From Pseudomonas alloputida (lineage in GTDB: Bacteria; Pseudomonadota; Gammaproteobacteria; Pseudomonadales; Pseudomonadaceae): DNA of 64,000 nucleotides. Location of the stretch: assembly GCF_021283545.2 (NCBI RefSeq), contig NZ_CP128540.1, forward strand, positions 1,647,501 through 1,711,500, given 5' to 3'. The notes beneath the pieces are model-generated. The model had not been told where the DNA came from and made no database searches. It saw only the letters and a list, made by a program, of their open reading frames with translations. Shown piece after piece: positions 42,657 to 54,392 of the stretch. Within the stretch, counting starts at the first letter, position 1, and each line of letters begins with the position of its first letter. Made by a program: the position numbers and the translations under genes.

Positions 42657-43445
42657 TCAGGCAGCGACCTTGGGTGGAAACTTCGGTGCATGCAGACCCA
42701 GCTGCATGGCTTTATGGACCATGCCCATGATGTCCTCGTGGGCCAGGTCGAACAGGCGCTTCATGTTCGGCAGTACGAAATACACCGGTTGCAGAATGTC
42801 GATGCGGTAGGGTGTACGCATGGCCTCGATCGGGTCGAAGGCCTGGTGCTCAGGCTCGTCAGACAGACTGTAGACGGTCTCTTTCGGCGACGAGAGGATG
42901 CCACCACCATAGATTTTGCGGCCTTGCGCGGTTTCCATCAGGCCAAACTCGATGGTCATCCAGTACAAGCGTGCCAGGTACACACGTTGTTCCTTGGTCG
43001 CGGCCAGGCCGAGCTTGCCGTAGGTGTGGGTGAATTCGGCGAACCAGGGATTGGTCAGCAGCGGGCAGTGGCCGAAGATCTCGTGGAAGATATCCGGCTC
43101 TTGCAGGTAGTCCAGCTCTTCCGGGGTGCGGATGAAGGTGGCGACCGGAAAGCGCTTGCTGGCCAGCAATTCGAAGAAGGTCTGGAAGGGGATCAGCGCC
43201 GGAACCCGGGCAACCTGCCAGCCGGTGGTGGCACCCAGCACCTTGTTGATCTCGCCCAGTTGCGGAATGCGGTCATGCGGCAATTTCAGCTGGTCGATGC
43301 CGTCCAGGTATTCCTGGCACGCACGGCCTTCGATCACTTTCAGCTGGCGGGTGATCAGGGTGTTCCACACCGCATGCTCTTGCTGCGGGTAATCGATAAA
43401 ACCATGCGCATCGGGCTCGCGTGCCACGTATTGCGTCTGTTTCAT
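42657..43445 (-). CDS. phhA: Phenylalanine 4-monooxygenase PhhA
   Basis: The protein is 262 aa, the bacterial length without an ACT domain. The iron ligands are visible: HEIFGHCPLL gives His121 and His126, and WMTIEFGLM gives Glu166. LIPFQTFFELLASKRFPVAT and PFQ form the pterin pocket. It converts phenylalanine to tyrosine with tetrahydrobiopterin-type cofactor, feeding the homogentisate pathway. AGGAGAG precedes the ATG. It is divergent from phhR, with two TyrR-like boxes in between. Confidence 0.97.
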   Translation of the reverse strand: MKQTQYVAREPDAHGFIDYPQQEHAVWNTLITRQLKVIEGRACQEYLDGIDQLKLPHDRIPQLGEINKVLGATTGWQVARVPALIPFQTFFELLASKRFPVATFIRTPEELDYLQEPDIFHEIFGHCPLLTNPWFAEFTHTYGKLGLAATKEQRVYLARLYWMTIEFGLMETAQGRKIYGGGILSSPKETVYSLSDEPEHQAFDPIEAMRTPYRIDILQPVYFVLPNMKRLFDLAHEDIMGMVHKAMQLGLHAPKFPPKVAA

Positions 43446-43465
43446 GAGGCTCTCCTGGTGAGGGC

Positions 43466-43475
43466 TTTTCTTGTT
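43466..43475 (-). promoter_or_regulatory. A-rich Hfq/Crc-type motif in the phhA leader
   Basis: On the minus strand AACAAGAAAA lies about 20 bases before the phhA start, just upstream of the ribosome site. It fits the AAnAAnAAn pattern bound by Hfq with Crc in Pseudomonas catabolite repression. This is a motif match only. Confidence 0.4.
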
Positions 43476-43565
43476 ATGTGCAGGACATGCCTAAAGGAAT
43501 ATCCCTTCGCCAGAGGTTTTGCACGGGGGCGCGGATCGGCCGCGGAGTGTGCCGACGTCGGTTTT

Positions 43566-43583
43566 CGTAACGATAATTTTACA
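43566..43583. promoter_or_regulatory. PhhR box 1 in the phhA-phhR intergenic region
   Basis: CGTAAC-GATAAT-TTTACA matches the TyrR/PhhR consensus TGTAAA-N6-TTTACA at 10 of 12 positions. It lies about 120 bp upstream of either gene start, suited to activating phhA and controlling phhR. Confidence 0.7.
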
Positions 43584-43638
43584 AAACTCGGCAAGTGTCG
43601 GAAAATTCGAGGCATCTGGCTGGCGGAAACACAGTTTT

Positions 43639-43656
43639 TGTCAGCTTATCTTTACG
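43639..43656. promoter_or_regulatory. PhhR box 2, weaker
   Basis: TGTCAG-CTTATC-TTTACG matches TGTAAA-N6-TTTACA at 9 of 12 positions. It lies 47 bp before the phhR start, so binding here could regulate phhR itself. Confidence 0.5.
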
Positions 43657-43702
43657 ACTTTTCCGCGCTGTGTTGAAAAACATCAGCGCTTCGAGAGCCC
43701 TC

Positions 43703-45262
43703 ATGCGTATCAAAGTCCATTGCCAGAACCGCATTGGCATCCTGCGCGACATCCTCAACCTGCTGGTGGAGTACGGCATCAACGTACTGCGCGGCGAGGT
43801 GGGCGGTGATCATGGCAACGCCATCTACCTGCACTGCCCGAACCTGATCAACCTGCAATTTCAGGCCCTGCGGCCGAAGTTCGAGGCCATTGCCGGGGTA
43901 TTCGGCGTTAAGCGTGTGGGCCTGATGCCCAGCGAACGCCGGCACATGGAGCTGAATGCGTTGCTGGGGGCGCTGGACTTCCCGGTGCTGTCGATCGACA
44001 TGGGCGGCAGCATCGTTGCGGCCAACCGTGCAGCCGCGCAGTTGCTTGGCGTGCGGGTTGATGAGGTGCCGGGCATGCCGCTGGCGCGCTACGTAGAAGA
44101 CTTCGATCTTCCGGAGCTGGTGCGGGCCAACAAGTCGCGCATCAACGGCTTGCGCATCAAAGTCAAAGGTGATGTGTTTCTGGCCGATATCGCACCGCTG
44201 CAGTCCGAACACGATGACAGCGAGGCGCTGGCCGGCGCGGTGCTTACCCTGCACCGTGCCGACCGGATCGGCGAGCGTATCTACAATGTGCGCAAGCAAG
44301 AGCTGCGTGGCTTCGACAGCATCTTCCAGAGCTCGCGGGTGATGGCTGCCGTGGTGCGTGAAGCGCGGCGCATGGCGCCGCTGGATGCACCGTTGCTGAT
44401 CGAGGGCGAAACCGGAACCGGCAAGGAGTTGCTGGCGCGTGCCTGCCACCTGGCCAGCCCGCGTGGGCAGTCGCCGCTGATGGCGCTCAACTGCGCCGGG
44501 CTGCCCGAGTCGATGGCCGAGACTGAGCTGTTCGGTTACGGCCCCGGGGCATTCGAAGGGGCACGGGCCGAAGGCAAGCTGGGGCTGCTGGAGTTGACTG
44601 CAGGCGGCACGCTGTTCCTTGACGGGGTAGGGGAGATGAGCCCGCGCTTGCAGGTAAAGCTGCTGCGCTTTCTGCAGGACGGCTGCTTCCGTCGGGTAGG
44701 TAGCGATGAAGAGGTCTACCTGGATGTGCGGGTGATTTGTGCAACCCAGGTCGATTTGTCCGAGTTGTGTGCCCGTGGCGAGTTTCGCCAGGACCTGTAT
44801 CACCGGCTCAATGTACTGTCGCTGCACATTCCGCCTTTGCGCGAATGCATGGATGGTCTGGAGGGGTTGGTGCAGCATTTTCTCGATCAGGCCAGTCGGC
44901 AGATTGGCTGCGCCATGCCGCGCCTGGCACCGGCGGCAATGGACAAACTTGGGCAGTATCACTGGCCAGGTAATGTAAGGCAGTTGGAAAACGTTTTGTT
45001 CCAGGCGGTTTCGTTATGTGACGGCGGCGTGGTTAAAAGCGAGCATATTCGTTTGCCGGATTATGGCGTGCGGCAACCGTTGGGCGAGTTTTCGCTGGAA
45101 GGGGATCTTTCGCAGATAGTCGGGCGCTTTGAAAAGGCGGTGCTGGAAAGTTTGATGGGGGAGTTTCCCAGTAGTCGGGCCTTGGGCAAAAGACTGGGTG
45201 TTTCGCACACGACAATTGCCAACAAGTTGAGGGATTACTCGCTTAACAAGTCGGCGGATTAG
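43703..45262 (+). CDS. phhR: PhhR, TyrR-type regulator of aromatic amino-acid metabolism
   Basis: The protein is 519 aa from ATG 43703, the family length. An N-terminal ACT domain (MRIKVHCQNRIGILRDILNL) and PAS segment (about 80-145, LSIDMGGSIVAANRAAAQLL) precede an AAA+ domain with Walker A EGETGTGKELLARA, the GYGPGAFEGARAEGK loop and Walker B GGTLFLDGVGEM. The C-terminal TyrR-type HTH is SRALGKRLGVSHTTIANKLR. The sigma-54 contact motif GAFTGA is replaced by GAFEGA, which fits action at sigma-70 promoters as in TyrR. Ligands are phenylalanine and tyrosine by family. Confidence 0.95.
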   Translation: MRIKVHCQNRIGILRDILNLLVEYGINVLRGEVGGDHGNAIYLHCPNLINLQFQALRPKFEAIAGVFGVKRVGLMPSERRHMELNALLGALDFPVLSIDMGGSIVAANRAAAQLLGVRVDEVPGMPLARYVEDFDLPELVRANKSRINGLRIKVKGDVFLADIAPLQSEHDDSEALAGAVLTLHRADRIGERIYNVRKQELRGFDSIFQSSRVMAAVVREARRMAPLDAPLLIEGETGTGKELLARACHLASPRGQSPLMALNCAGLPESMAETELFGYGPGAFEGARAEGKLGLLELTAGGTLFLDGVGEMSPRLQVKLLRFLQDGCFRRVGSDEEVYLDVRVICATQVDLSELCARGEFRQDLYHRLNVLSLHIPPLRECMDGLEGLVQHFLDQASRQIGCAMPRLAPAAMDKLGQYHWPGNVRQLENVLFQAVSLCDGGVVKSEHIRLPDYGVRQPLGEFSLEGDLSQIVGRFEKAVLESLMGEFPSSRALGKRLGVSHTTIANKLRDYSLNKSAD

Positions 45263-45300
45263 TTGTTGGTCAAAGAACCTGGGACTGCGTTGCAGTCCTT

Positions 45301-45382
45301 TCGCGACACAAGGCCGCTCCCACAGGTAATACGCTGTGCTCTGGCTGAGCGCATTATCTGTGGGAGCGGCCTTGTGTCGCGA
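45301..45382. repeat. REPIN with 25-bp perfect arms
   Basis: The left arm 45301-45325 begins TCGCGACACAAGGCCGCTCC; the right arm 45358-45382 is its exact reverse complement. The next ten bases inward also mostly pair. It lies between convergent phhR and the DUF2790 gene. This is a different REP subtype from those at 40270 and 48056. Confidence 0.88.
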
Positions 45383-45384
45383 TA

Positions 45385-45401
45385 GGGGCCCGCAGGGCCC
45401 C
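45385..45401 (-). terminator. GC-rich hairpin after the DUF2790 gene
   Basis: GGGGCCC, GCA, GGGCCCC is a perfect 7-bp stem, 14 bp beyond the stop at 45415. No T-run follows on the minus strand, so it is a weak intrinsic terminator. Confidence 0.55.
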
Positions 45402-45414
45402 CGATTCCAAGGTA

Positions 45415-45669
45415 TCAGCCGTTGGAGCAGCCGTTCCCCATCACGCGGTATTCGAGAATGTGCTTCTGGCCCTGGGAGTCCTCGTAGGTCATGCGGGCCG
45501 GCACGACTTCGCACACATTGGGCACTTCGCTCATGGAAATAACGCGGGCAATGTCCAGGTGCTGCGAGTAACTGTACTGTTCAACCGGAATCTGCTCGGC
45601 ATCTTTGGCTTCGCCGGCCATTGCCGCGCCGCAAAGACTGCCAAGTACCAATACCAGTAAAGCTTTCAT
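45415..45669 (-). CDS. DUF2790 small secreted protein
   Basis: The protein is 84 aa. The signal peptide MKALLVLVLGSLCGAAMA ends before GEAKDAE. VEQYSYSQHLDIARVISMSE, then VCEVVPARMTYEDSQGQKHI and LEYRVMGNGCSNG match DUF2790, a Pseudomonas family of periplasmic proteins. Two Cys residues in the mature part could pair. The function is unknown. It stands alone between phhR and acsA. Confidence 0.85.
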   Translation of the reverse strand: MKALLVLVLGSLCGAAMAGEAKDAEQIPVEQYSYSQHLDIARVISMSEVPNVCEVVPARMTYEDSQGQKHILEYRVMGNGCSNG

Positions 45670-46066
45670 TTTCTATTTACCTGTCTAAGGTCGTGAGGGG
45701 GCACGCGGCGCTTATGGCGCCGCGAGTATTGCTAGTTTTAACTATCGGGATTAGATGGAGATTAACGCTTGCCTTCGTGGGGGCTGTTACCAGTTGTTAA
45801 TCGCCTTGCCGTTGCTGGCGAGGTGAATTTTATGGCGCTGGCCAAGGCCGAAACAGTGGGTGTTTTGATAAAGTGTTTTGACAGAATCTGTAACAATCCT
45901 GTGGCAAACCCCTCGTTTTTTCGTCGGCAAGGCTGTAATGCCCGCGCCAGAGCGTTTTGCCGGAACGGGTGTACCAAATTACTACCAACGTCGAATGGCT
46001 TTTGTCGCTCTGGTACAGTTACAAACGGTTCCATACAAAAACAACTATTACACCGAGGTAACACAG
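45670..46066. other. Promoter and leader region of acsA
   Basis: No gene is supported in these 397 bases. A perfect GCGGCGC-TTATG-GCGCCGC hairpin lies just after the DUF2790 start side (about 45708-45726). TTGACA occurs near 45877 without a clear -10. An A-rich motif precedes the acsA ribosome site. Confidence 0.45.
46037..46045 (+). promoter_or_regulatory. A-rich Hfq/Crc-type motif before acsA
   Basis: AAAAACAAC fits AAnAAnAAn, the Hfq/Crc target, and lies 9 bases before the CGAGG ribosome site of acsA. Repression of acetate activation when better carbon sources are present would make sense. This is a motif match only. Confidence 0.4.
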
Positions 46067-48028
<1,962 letters not shown>

Positions 48029-48055
48029 ACCCTTCCCGGCAATACCCCCTGCAGG

Positions 48056-48130
48056 AGCGGGCTTGCCCGCGAATGCGTCAGTTCAGGCTAAGCTGTCCCC
48101 TGACCTCACGCATTCGCGGGCAAGCCCGCT
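48056..48130. repeat. REPIN with 23-bp perfect arms downstream of acsA
   Basis: The left arm (48056-48078) starts AGCGGGCTTGCCCGCGAATG; the right arm (48108-48130) is its exact reverse complement. AGCGGGCTTGCCCGCGAA is a common Pseudomonas REP form. It lies 28 bp after the acsA stop and ends in TTTTGC, so it may also terminate transcription. Confidence 0.88.
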
Positions 48131-48563
48131 TTTGCATTGTTACCCGACAATCATCGGTTACTGTTCTGTCACCGGCCCCGCACAGGTTCGGGGCGCCAGG
48201 AAACAATTCCGGCCCGTTTCGGTGCATCGGAGTCAGCATTTTGTGCATCAAGGCACGCTGCACTTGCCGTCGTACAAGGCTTTGCCAATAATAGGCCCAG
48301 GAATTGCTAGGTCTATAGGTTCTATTTCTTGCGCCATTGCATATTCTGCACTGGCTGTCAACATCGCCCGCGGCGGTTTCAGGCGCTTCTATAAGTAGTT
48401 GTCGCTTTGAAGAAATATCGACTACCGGGCTGTCGTTAAAATGCCACTCACTCGCTCGTGGTATGCGGCCTTGGTCGAACCCTGCGCGGCTCGCGTTGTA
48501 CTCATTCGCATATCGGGCAGCTGTTACCTGCCTTGTATTGCCCCGTACCGATGGAGTTACCTG
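48131..48563. other. Promoter region of the aot operon
   Basis: This is 433 bases without a supported gene. It holds an ArgR-type half-site at 48400-48415. An open frame leads into aotJ from 48441 but has no signal-peptide-like start and is taken as leader. Confidence 0.5.
48400..48415 (+). promoter_or_regulatory. argR box: ArgR half-site upstream of aotJ
   Basis: TGTCGC-TTTGAAGA-AA matches the Pseudomonas ArgR half-site TGTCGC-N8-AA exactly. It lies 149 bp before the aotJ start. A possible weaker partner (AGGCGC...) precedes it by 19 bp, and another TGTCG lies at 48431. Confidence 0.6.
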
Positions 48564-49349
48564 ATGAAGAAGCTCGCACTGCTTGGCGCCCTGGCGCTGT
48601 CTGTGTTTTCCCTGGTGTCGCAGGCTGCTGAAAAACCGCTGAAAATCGGCATCGAAGCTGCCTACCCACCCTTCGCCTTCAAGCAACCTGACGGCAGCAT
48701 TGCCGGCTTTGACTACGATATCGGCAACGCGCTGTGCGAAGAGATGAAAACCAAGTGTACCTGGGTCGAGCAGGAGTTCGACGGCCTGATCCCGGCGCTG
48801 AAAGTGCGCAAGATCGACGCCATCCTGTCGTCCATGTCGATCACCGATGACCGCAAGAAGTCGGTCGACTTCACCAAGCGCTACTACCTGACTCCGGCGC
48901 GCCTGGTCATGAAGGACGGCACCACCGTCAGCGACAGCCTGGACGAACTGAAAGGCAAGAAGATCGGCGTGCAGCGCGGCTCCATTCACGACCGCTTCGC
49001 CAAGGAAGTGCTGGGCGCCAAGGGTGCCACCGTGGTGCCTTACGGCACCCAGAACGAAATCTACCTGGACGTTGCAGCTGGCCGCCTCGACGGCACTGTG
49101 GCTGACGCCACCCTGCTGGAAGATGGCTTCCTCAAGACTGACGCCGGCAAGGGCTTCGCGTTCGTAGGCCCGGCCTTCACCGACGCCAAGTACTTCGGTG
49201 ACGGTATCGGTATTGCCGTACGCAAGGGTGACAAGGCCAATGTCGACCGCATCAACGCGGCGATCGACGCCATTCGTGCCAACGGCAAGTACAAAGAAAT
49301 CGAAAGCAAGTACTTCAATTTCGACATCTACGGTCCAGACTCGAAGTAA
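48564..49349 (+). CDS. aotJ: Basic amino-acid ABC transporter, periplasmic binding protein
   Basis: The protein is 261 aa from ATG 48564 with signal [83 protein letters not shown] is the family-3 (HisJ/ArgT/AotJ) pattern. It binds arginine, ornithine or lysine in the periplasm. It heads the operon aotJ-Q-M-P-argR. In P. putida annotations the set is sometimes named after his or art genes. Confidence 0.92.
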   Translation: MKKLALLGALALSVFSLVSQAAEKPLKIGIEAAYPPFAFKQPDGSIAGFDYDIGNALCEEMKTKCTWVEQEFDGLIPALKVRKIDAILSSMSITDDRKKSVDFTKRYYLTPARLVMKDGTTVSDSLDELKGKKIGVQRGSIHDRFAKEVLGAKGATVVPYGTQNEIYLDVAAGRLDGTVADATLLEDGFLKTDAGKGFAFVGPAFTDAKYFGDGIGIAVRKGDKANVDRINAAIDAIRANGKYKEIESKYFNFDIYGPDSK

Positions 49350-49437
49350 GACGTCGGGTTTCACCTGTGCAATGGTGCAAACAGCAGAGGCTCTGAGGTT
49401 TGCACCATTTTTCATTCTCTAGGTCGAGGACCTCATC

Positions 49438-50127
49438 ATGTTGAAAGGCTACGGGGCAGTCATCCTCGACGGGGCGTGGCTGACGCTACAGCTCGCCCTG
49501 TCGTCGATGGCCCTGGCCATCGTGCTCGGCCTGATCGGTGTGGCGCTGCGTTTGTCGCCAGTGCGCTGGTTGGCCTGGCTGGGCGATCTGTATTCCACGG
49601 TGATCCGTGGTATTCCGGACCTGGTCCTGATCCTGCTGATCTTCTACGGCGGGCAAGACATCATCAACCGGGTGGCGCCGCTGCTCGGCTATGAAGACTA
49701 TATCGATCTGAATCCGCTGATTGCGGGTATCGGTACCCTGGGCTTCATCTTTGGCGCCTACCTCTCGGAAACCTTCCGCGGGGCCTTCCTGGGCATTCCC
49801 AAGGGCCAGGCCGAGGCGGGCGTGGCGTATGGCATGAGCCCTCGCCAGGTGTTCTTCCGTATCCAGGTGCCGCAAATGATTCGCCTGGCCATTCCGGGCT
49901 TCACCAACAACTGGCTGGTGCTGACCAAGGCTACTGCGCTGATTTCGGTCGTCGGTCTGCAGGACATGATGTTCAAGGCCAAGCAGGCGGCTGACGCCAC
50001 CCGCGAACCCTTCACCTTCTTCCTGGCAGTGGCGGCGCTGTACCTGGTGCTGACCAGTGTTTCGCTGTTGGCCCTGAAGTATCTGGAGCGCCGCTACTCG
50101 GTGGGCGTCAAGGTGGCTGAACTATGA
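49438..50127 (+). CDS. aotQ: Basic amino-acid ABC transporter permease (HisQ-like)
   Basis: The protein is 229 aa with five spans. GAVILDGAWLTLQLALSSMA is the amino-acid permease opening, and GIPKGQAEAGVAYGMSPRQVFFRIQVPQ the EAA loop that contacts the ATPase. It begins 88 bp after aotJ and overlaps aotM by four bases, so the two permease subunits are made together. Confidence 0.92.
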   Translation: MLKGYGAVILDGAWLTLQLALSSMALAIVLGLIGVALRLSPVRWLAWLGDLYSTVIRGIPDLVLILLIFYGGQDIINRVAPLLGYEDYIDLNPLIAGIGTLGFIFGAYLSETFRGAFLGIPKGQAEAGVAYGMSPRQVFFRIQVPQMIRLAIPGFTNNWLVLTKATALISVVGLQDMMFKAKQAADATREPFTFFLAVAALYLVLTSVSLLALKYLERRYSVGVKVAEL

Positions 50128-50822
50128 TCTTCGACTACAACGTCGTGTGGGAAGCGCTGCCGATGTACTTCGGCGGCCTGCTGACCACCCTGAAACTGCT
50201 GGCGATTTCGCTTTTCTTCGGCCTGTTGGCAGCCATTCCGCTGGGCCTGATGCGGGTATCCAGGCAGCCGGTGGTCAACCTTGCTGCATGGCTGTACACC
50301 TACGTCATCCGTGGCACGCCGATGCTGGTGCAGCTGTTCCTGATCTACTACGGCCTGGCCCAGTTCGAGGCAGTGCGCGAGAGTATCTTCTGGCCGCTGC
50401 TGTCCAGCGCTACCTTCTGCGCCTGCCTGGCGTTCGGCATCAATACCAGTGCCTACACCGCCGAAATCATTGCCGGCAGCCTCAAGGCGACGCCGCATGG
50501 CGAGATCGAAGCTGCCAAGGCCATGGGAATGTCGCGCATGAAAATGTACCGCCGCATCCTGCTGCCTTCGGCACTGCGTCGGGCACTGCCGCAGTACAGC
50601 AATGAAGTGATCATGATGCTGCAGACCACCAGCCTGGCGTCGATCGTCACCCTGATCGACATCACCGGTGCTGCGCGCACGGTCAATGCCCAGTACTACC
50701 TGCCTTTCGAGGCCTATATCACGGCGGGCGTGTTCTACCTGTGCCTGACCTTCATCCTGGTGCGCCTGTTCAAGATGGCCGAACGCCGCTGGCTCGGCTA
50801 CCTGGCGCCGCGCAAGCACTGA
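50124..50822 (+). CDS. aotM: Basic amino-acid ABC transporter permease (HisM-like)
   Basis: The protein is 232 aa. YFGGLLTTLKLLAISLFFGL opens the fold, TYVIRGTPMLVQLFLIYYGL is the conserved R-G-T-P block, and HGEIEAAKAMGMSRMKMYRR the EAA loop. It pairs with AotQ. The start overlaps the aotQ stop. Confidence 0.93.
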   Translation: MIFDYNVVWEALPMYFGGLLTTLKLLAISLFFGLLAAIPLGLMRVSRQPVVNLAAWLYTYVIRGTPMLVQLFLIYYGLAQFEAVRESIFWPLLSSATFCACLAFGINTSAYTAEIIAGSLKATPHGEIEAAKAMGMSRMKMYRRILLPSALRRALPQYSNEVIMMLQTTSLASIVTLIDITGAARTVNAQYYLPFEAYITAGVFYLCLTFILVRLFKMAERRWLGYLAPRKH

Positions 50823-50844
50823 CCGCTTTGTGAGAATCGACAGC

Positions 50845-51609
50845 ATGTACAAACTCGAAGTCCAAGACCTGCACAAGCGCTACGGCAGCCACGAAGTGCT
50901 CAAGGGCGTGTCGCTGGCGGCCAAGGCCGGCGACGTCATCAGCATCATCGGCTCCAGCGGTTCGGGCAAGTCGACCTTCCTGCGCTGCATCAACCTGCTG
51001 GAGCAGCCGCACGCTGGCAAGATCCTGCTCAACAACGAAGAACTGAAGCTGGTCCCCGGCAAGGATGGTGCGTTGAAGGCCGCCGACCCGCGTCAATTGC
51101 AACGCATGCGTTCGCGCCTGTCGATGGTGTTCCAGCACTTCAACCTGTGGTCGCACATGACTGCGCTTGAGAACATCATCGAAGCGCCCGTGCACGTGCT
51201 GGGCGTGAACAAGAAGGAAGCCCTGGAAAAGGCCGAGCACTACCTGGCCAAGGTGGGTGTTGCCCATCGCAAGGATGCCTTCCCCGGGCATATGTCGGGG
51301 GGTGAGCAACAGCGTGTGGCAATTGCCCGGGCGCTGGCCATGGAACCGGAGGTCATGCTGTTCGACGAGCCGACCTCGGCACTTGACCCTGAGCTGGTGG
51401 GTGATGTGCTGAAGGTGATGCAGGCGCTGGCCCAGGAAGGTCGGACCATGGTAGTGGTGACCCACGAAATGGGCTTTGCCCGCGAGGTGTCCAACCAGTT
51501 GGTGTTCCTGCACAAAGGCCTGGTGGAAGAAACCGGCTGCCCACGTGAAGTGCTGGCCAACCCGCAGTCGGAGCGCCTGCAGCAGTTCCTCTCCGGCAGC
51601 CTGAAGTAA
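50845..51609 (+). CDS. aotP: Basic amino-acid ABC transporter ATPase (HisP-like)
   Basis: The protein is 254 aa from ATG 50845; a GTG at 50830 is possible. Walker A is IGSSGSGKSTFLRC, the signature MSGGEQQRVAIARALA, Walker B VMLFDEPTSALDP, and the H-loop VVTHEMGFAR. It powers uptake through AotQM. Unlike P. aeruginosa, no aotO gene lies between aotM and aotP here. Confidence 0.94.
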   Translation: MYKLEVQDLHKRYGSHEVLKGVSLAAKAGDVISIIGSSGSGKSTFLRCINLLEQPHAGKILLNNEELKLVPGKDGALKAADPRQLQRMRSRLSMVFQHFNLWSHMTALENIIEAPVHVLGVNKKEALEKAEHYLAKVGVAHRKDAFPGHMSGGEQQRVAIARALAMEPEVMLFDEPTSALDPELVGDVLKVMQALAQEGRTMVVVTHEMGFAREVSNQLVFLHKGLVEETGCPREVLANPQSERLQQFLSGSLK

Positions 51610-51707
51610 AAGCTGCATTTTTGCACCAGAATAGGGCATGCTGCGCGGCGAGCGCAGCCTGACCCGGCGCACAGACTCGAACGACCTCAGGTTTCGGACC
51701 GTACCCT

Positions 51708-52688
51708 ATGACCACCCAGCGAATCGGTTTTCTCATCTGGCCCAGCACCAGGCCTTTGACCCTGGCGTTGGCCGAGGAAGTGTTGCTGGTGGCGCAGCGT
51801 GTGCATCCGGATGTGGTCTACGAGTTGGTCTTCCTGCAGGCCGAGCCTGCGCAGGAAGGCGCCTGGCGGCTGCCGGGCGAGCCGTGGACCGGCCGCCTGG
51901 AGGGCTGCCACAAGCTCTTTCTGCTGGCCGACGAGCCGCCTGCGGCGATGGGGGCTGCCTTTTCAGCGGCGCTCAAGCAACTGGCGCGCAGTGGTTGCCT
52001 GATCGGTGGCCTGTCGGCCGGGGTGTATCCGCTGGCAATGCTGGGCCTGCTCGATGGGTACCGGGCAGCCGTGCACTGGCGCTGGCAGGATGACTTTGCC
52101 GAACGCTTCCCCAAGGTGATTGCCACCAGCCACCTGTTCGACTGGGATCGCGACCGACTGACCGCCTGCGGCGGTATGGCCGTGACCGACCTGCTGCTGG
52201 CGGTGCTGGCGCGCGATCACGGGGCGGAGCTGGCCGGGGCAGTGTCGGAAGAGCTGGTGGTAGAGCGCATCCGCGAGGGTGGCGAGCGCCAGCGTATTCC
52301 GCTGCAGAACCGCCTGGGCTCGAGTCACCCCAAGCTGACTCAGGCCGTGTTGCTGATGGAAGCCAACATCGAAGAGCCGCTGACCACCGACGAAATCGCC
52401 CAGCATGTGTGTGTGTCGCGTCGGCAGTTGGAGCGTATCTTCAAGCAGTACCTGAACCGCGTGCCCAGCCAGTACTACCTGGAGTTGCGGTTGAACAAGG
52501 CGCGGCAGATGCTGATGCAGACCAGCAAGTCGATCATCCAGATCGGGCTGTCCTGTGGCTTCTCCTCGGGGCCGCATTTTTCCAGTGCCTACCGTAATTT
52601 CTTTGGTGCAACGCCGCGGGAAGACCGCAATCAGCGTCGCAGCAGCAGCCCGTTTGAATTGAGCTCGGCGCCGGCTGAAAAGGGCTGA
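51708..52688 (+). CDS. argR: ArgR, arginine-responsive AraC-type regulator
   Basis: The protein is 326 aa. The N-terminal half is a DJ-1/GATase1-like domain (RIGFLIWPSTRPLTLALAEE, SGCLIGGLSAGVYPLAMLGL). The C-terminal AraC HTH pair has TTDEIAQHVCVSRRQLERIF and SIIQIGLSCGFSSGPHFSSA, YRNFFGATPRE. The plan is that of GlxA-type regulators and of Pseudomonas ArgR. In P. aeruginosa ArgR activates aot and aru genes with arginine. It lies between these two operons here, and its half-sites precede both. Confidence 0.95.
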   Translation: MTTQRIGFLIWPSTRPLTLALAEEVLLVAQRVHPDVVYELVFLQAEPAQEGAWRLPGEPWTGRLEGCHKLFLLADEPPAAMGAAFSAALKQLARSGCLIGGLSAGVYPLAMLGLLDGYRAAVHWRWQDDFAERFPKVIATSHLFDWDRDRLTACGGMAVTDLLLAVLARDHGAELAGAVSEELVVERIREGGERQRIPLQNRLGSSHPKLTQAVLLMEANIEEPLTTDEIAQHVCVSRRQLERIFKQYLNRVPSQYYLELRLNKARQMLMQTSKSIIQIGLSCGFSSGPHFSSAYRNFFGATPREDRNQRRSSSPFELSSAPAEKG

Positions 52689-52739
52689 GATTTCGGGTGG
52701 GTTCGGGGTGTATGCCTTGGGGTTGGTGTTGGGGCGCAA

Positions 52740-52767
52740 ATCGAGCGCCGCCCACGCGGCGCTCGAT
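52740..52767. terminator. 12-bp perfect hairpin after argR
   Basis: ATCGAGCGCCGC, CCAC, GCGGCGCTCGAT: the stem is perfect and the loop is four bases. It lies 51 bp after the argR stop. There is no T-run, so it may act as a structural end rather than an intrinsic terminator. Confidence 0.6.
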
Positions 52768-52879
52768 CTCCCCGTCAACACATCAACATCGCCGTACATC
52801 CTGCCCCCTCACAATCCTGTGTGAGCACCCGTTCACCCAGCCCCCTCTCTCCCGTACACTGCGCGATTGCGACAGTGTT

Positions 52880-52895
52880 TGTCGCATTGCCGAAA
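52880..52895 (+). promoter_or_regulatory. argR box: ArgR half-site 1 upstream of aruC
   Basis: TGTCGC-ATTGCCGA-AA matches TGTCGC-N8-AA exactly; a degenerate repeat (TGTCAAAAC) follows about 20 bp later, giving the direct-repeat layout of Pseudomonas ArgR operators. It lies about 145 bp before the aruC start. Confidence 0.7.
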
Positions 52896-52925
52896 GCCTT
52901 GTCAAAACTGGGTTTTGCGCTGTAA

Positions 52926-54245
<1,320 letters not shown>

Positions 54246-54392
54246 TCCGCCAGCGGTCCTTTCGCCGGCCCTGGCGCAGCCTCAGCCCGAGGCTGATCCG
54301 GGTCGGCGATACCCGATTCCAGTGCAGGTGCCTGGGTGCCTGCCGTTTTTCCGTGCCGACGTGAATGGCCCGTATTCCAAAGGAGTGACACC

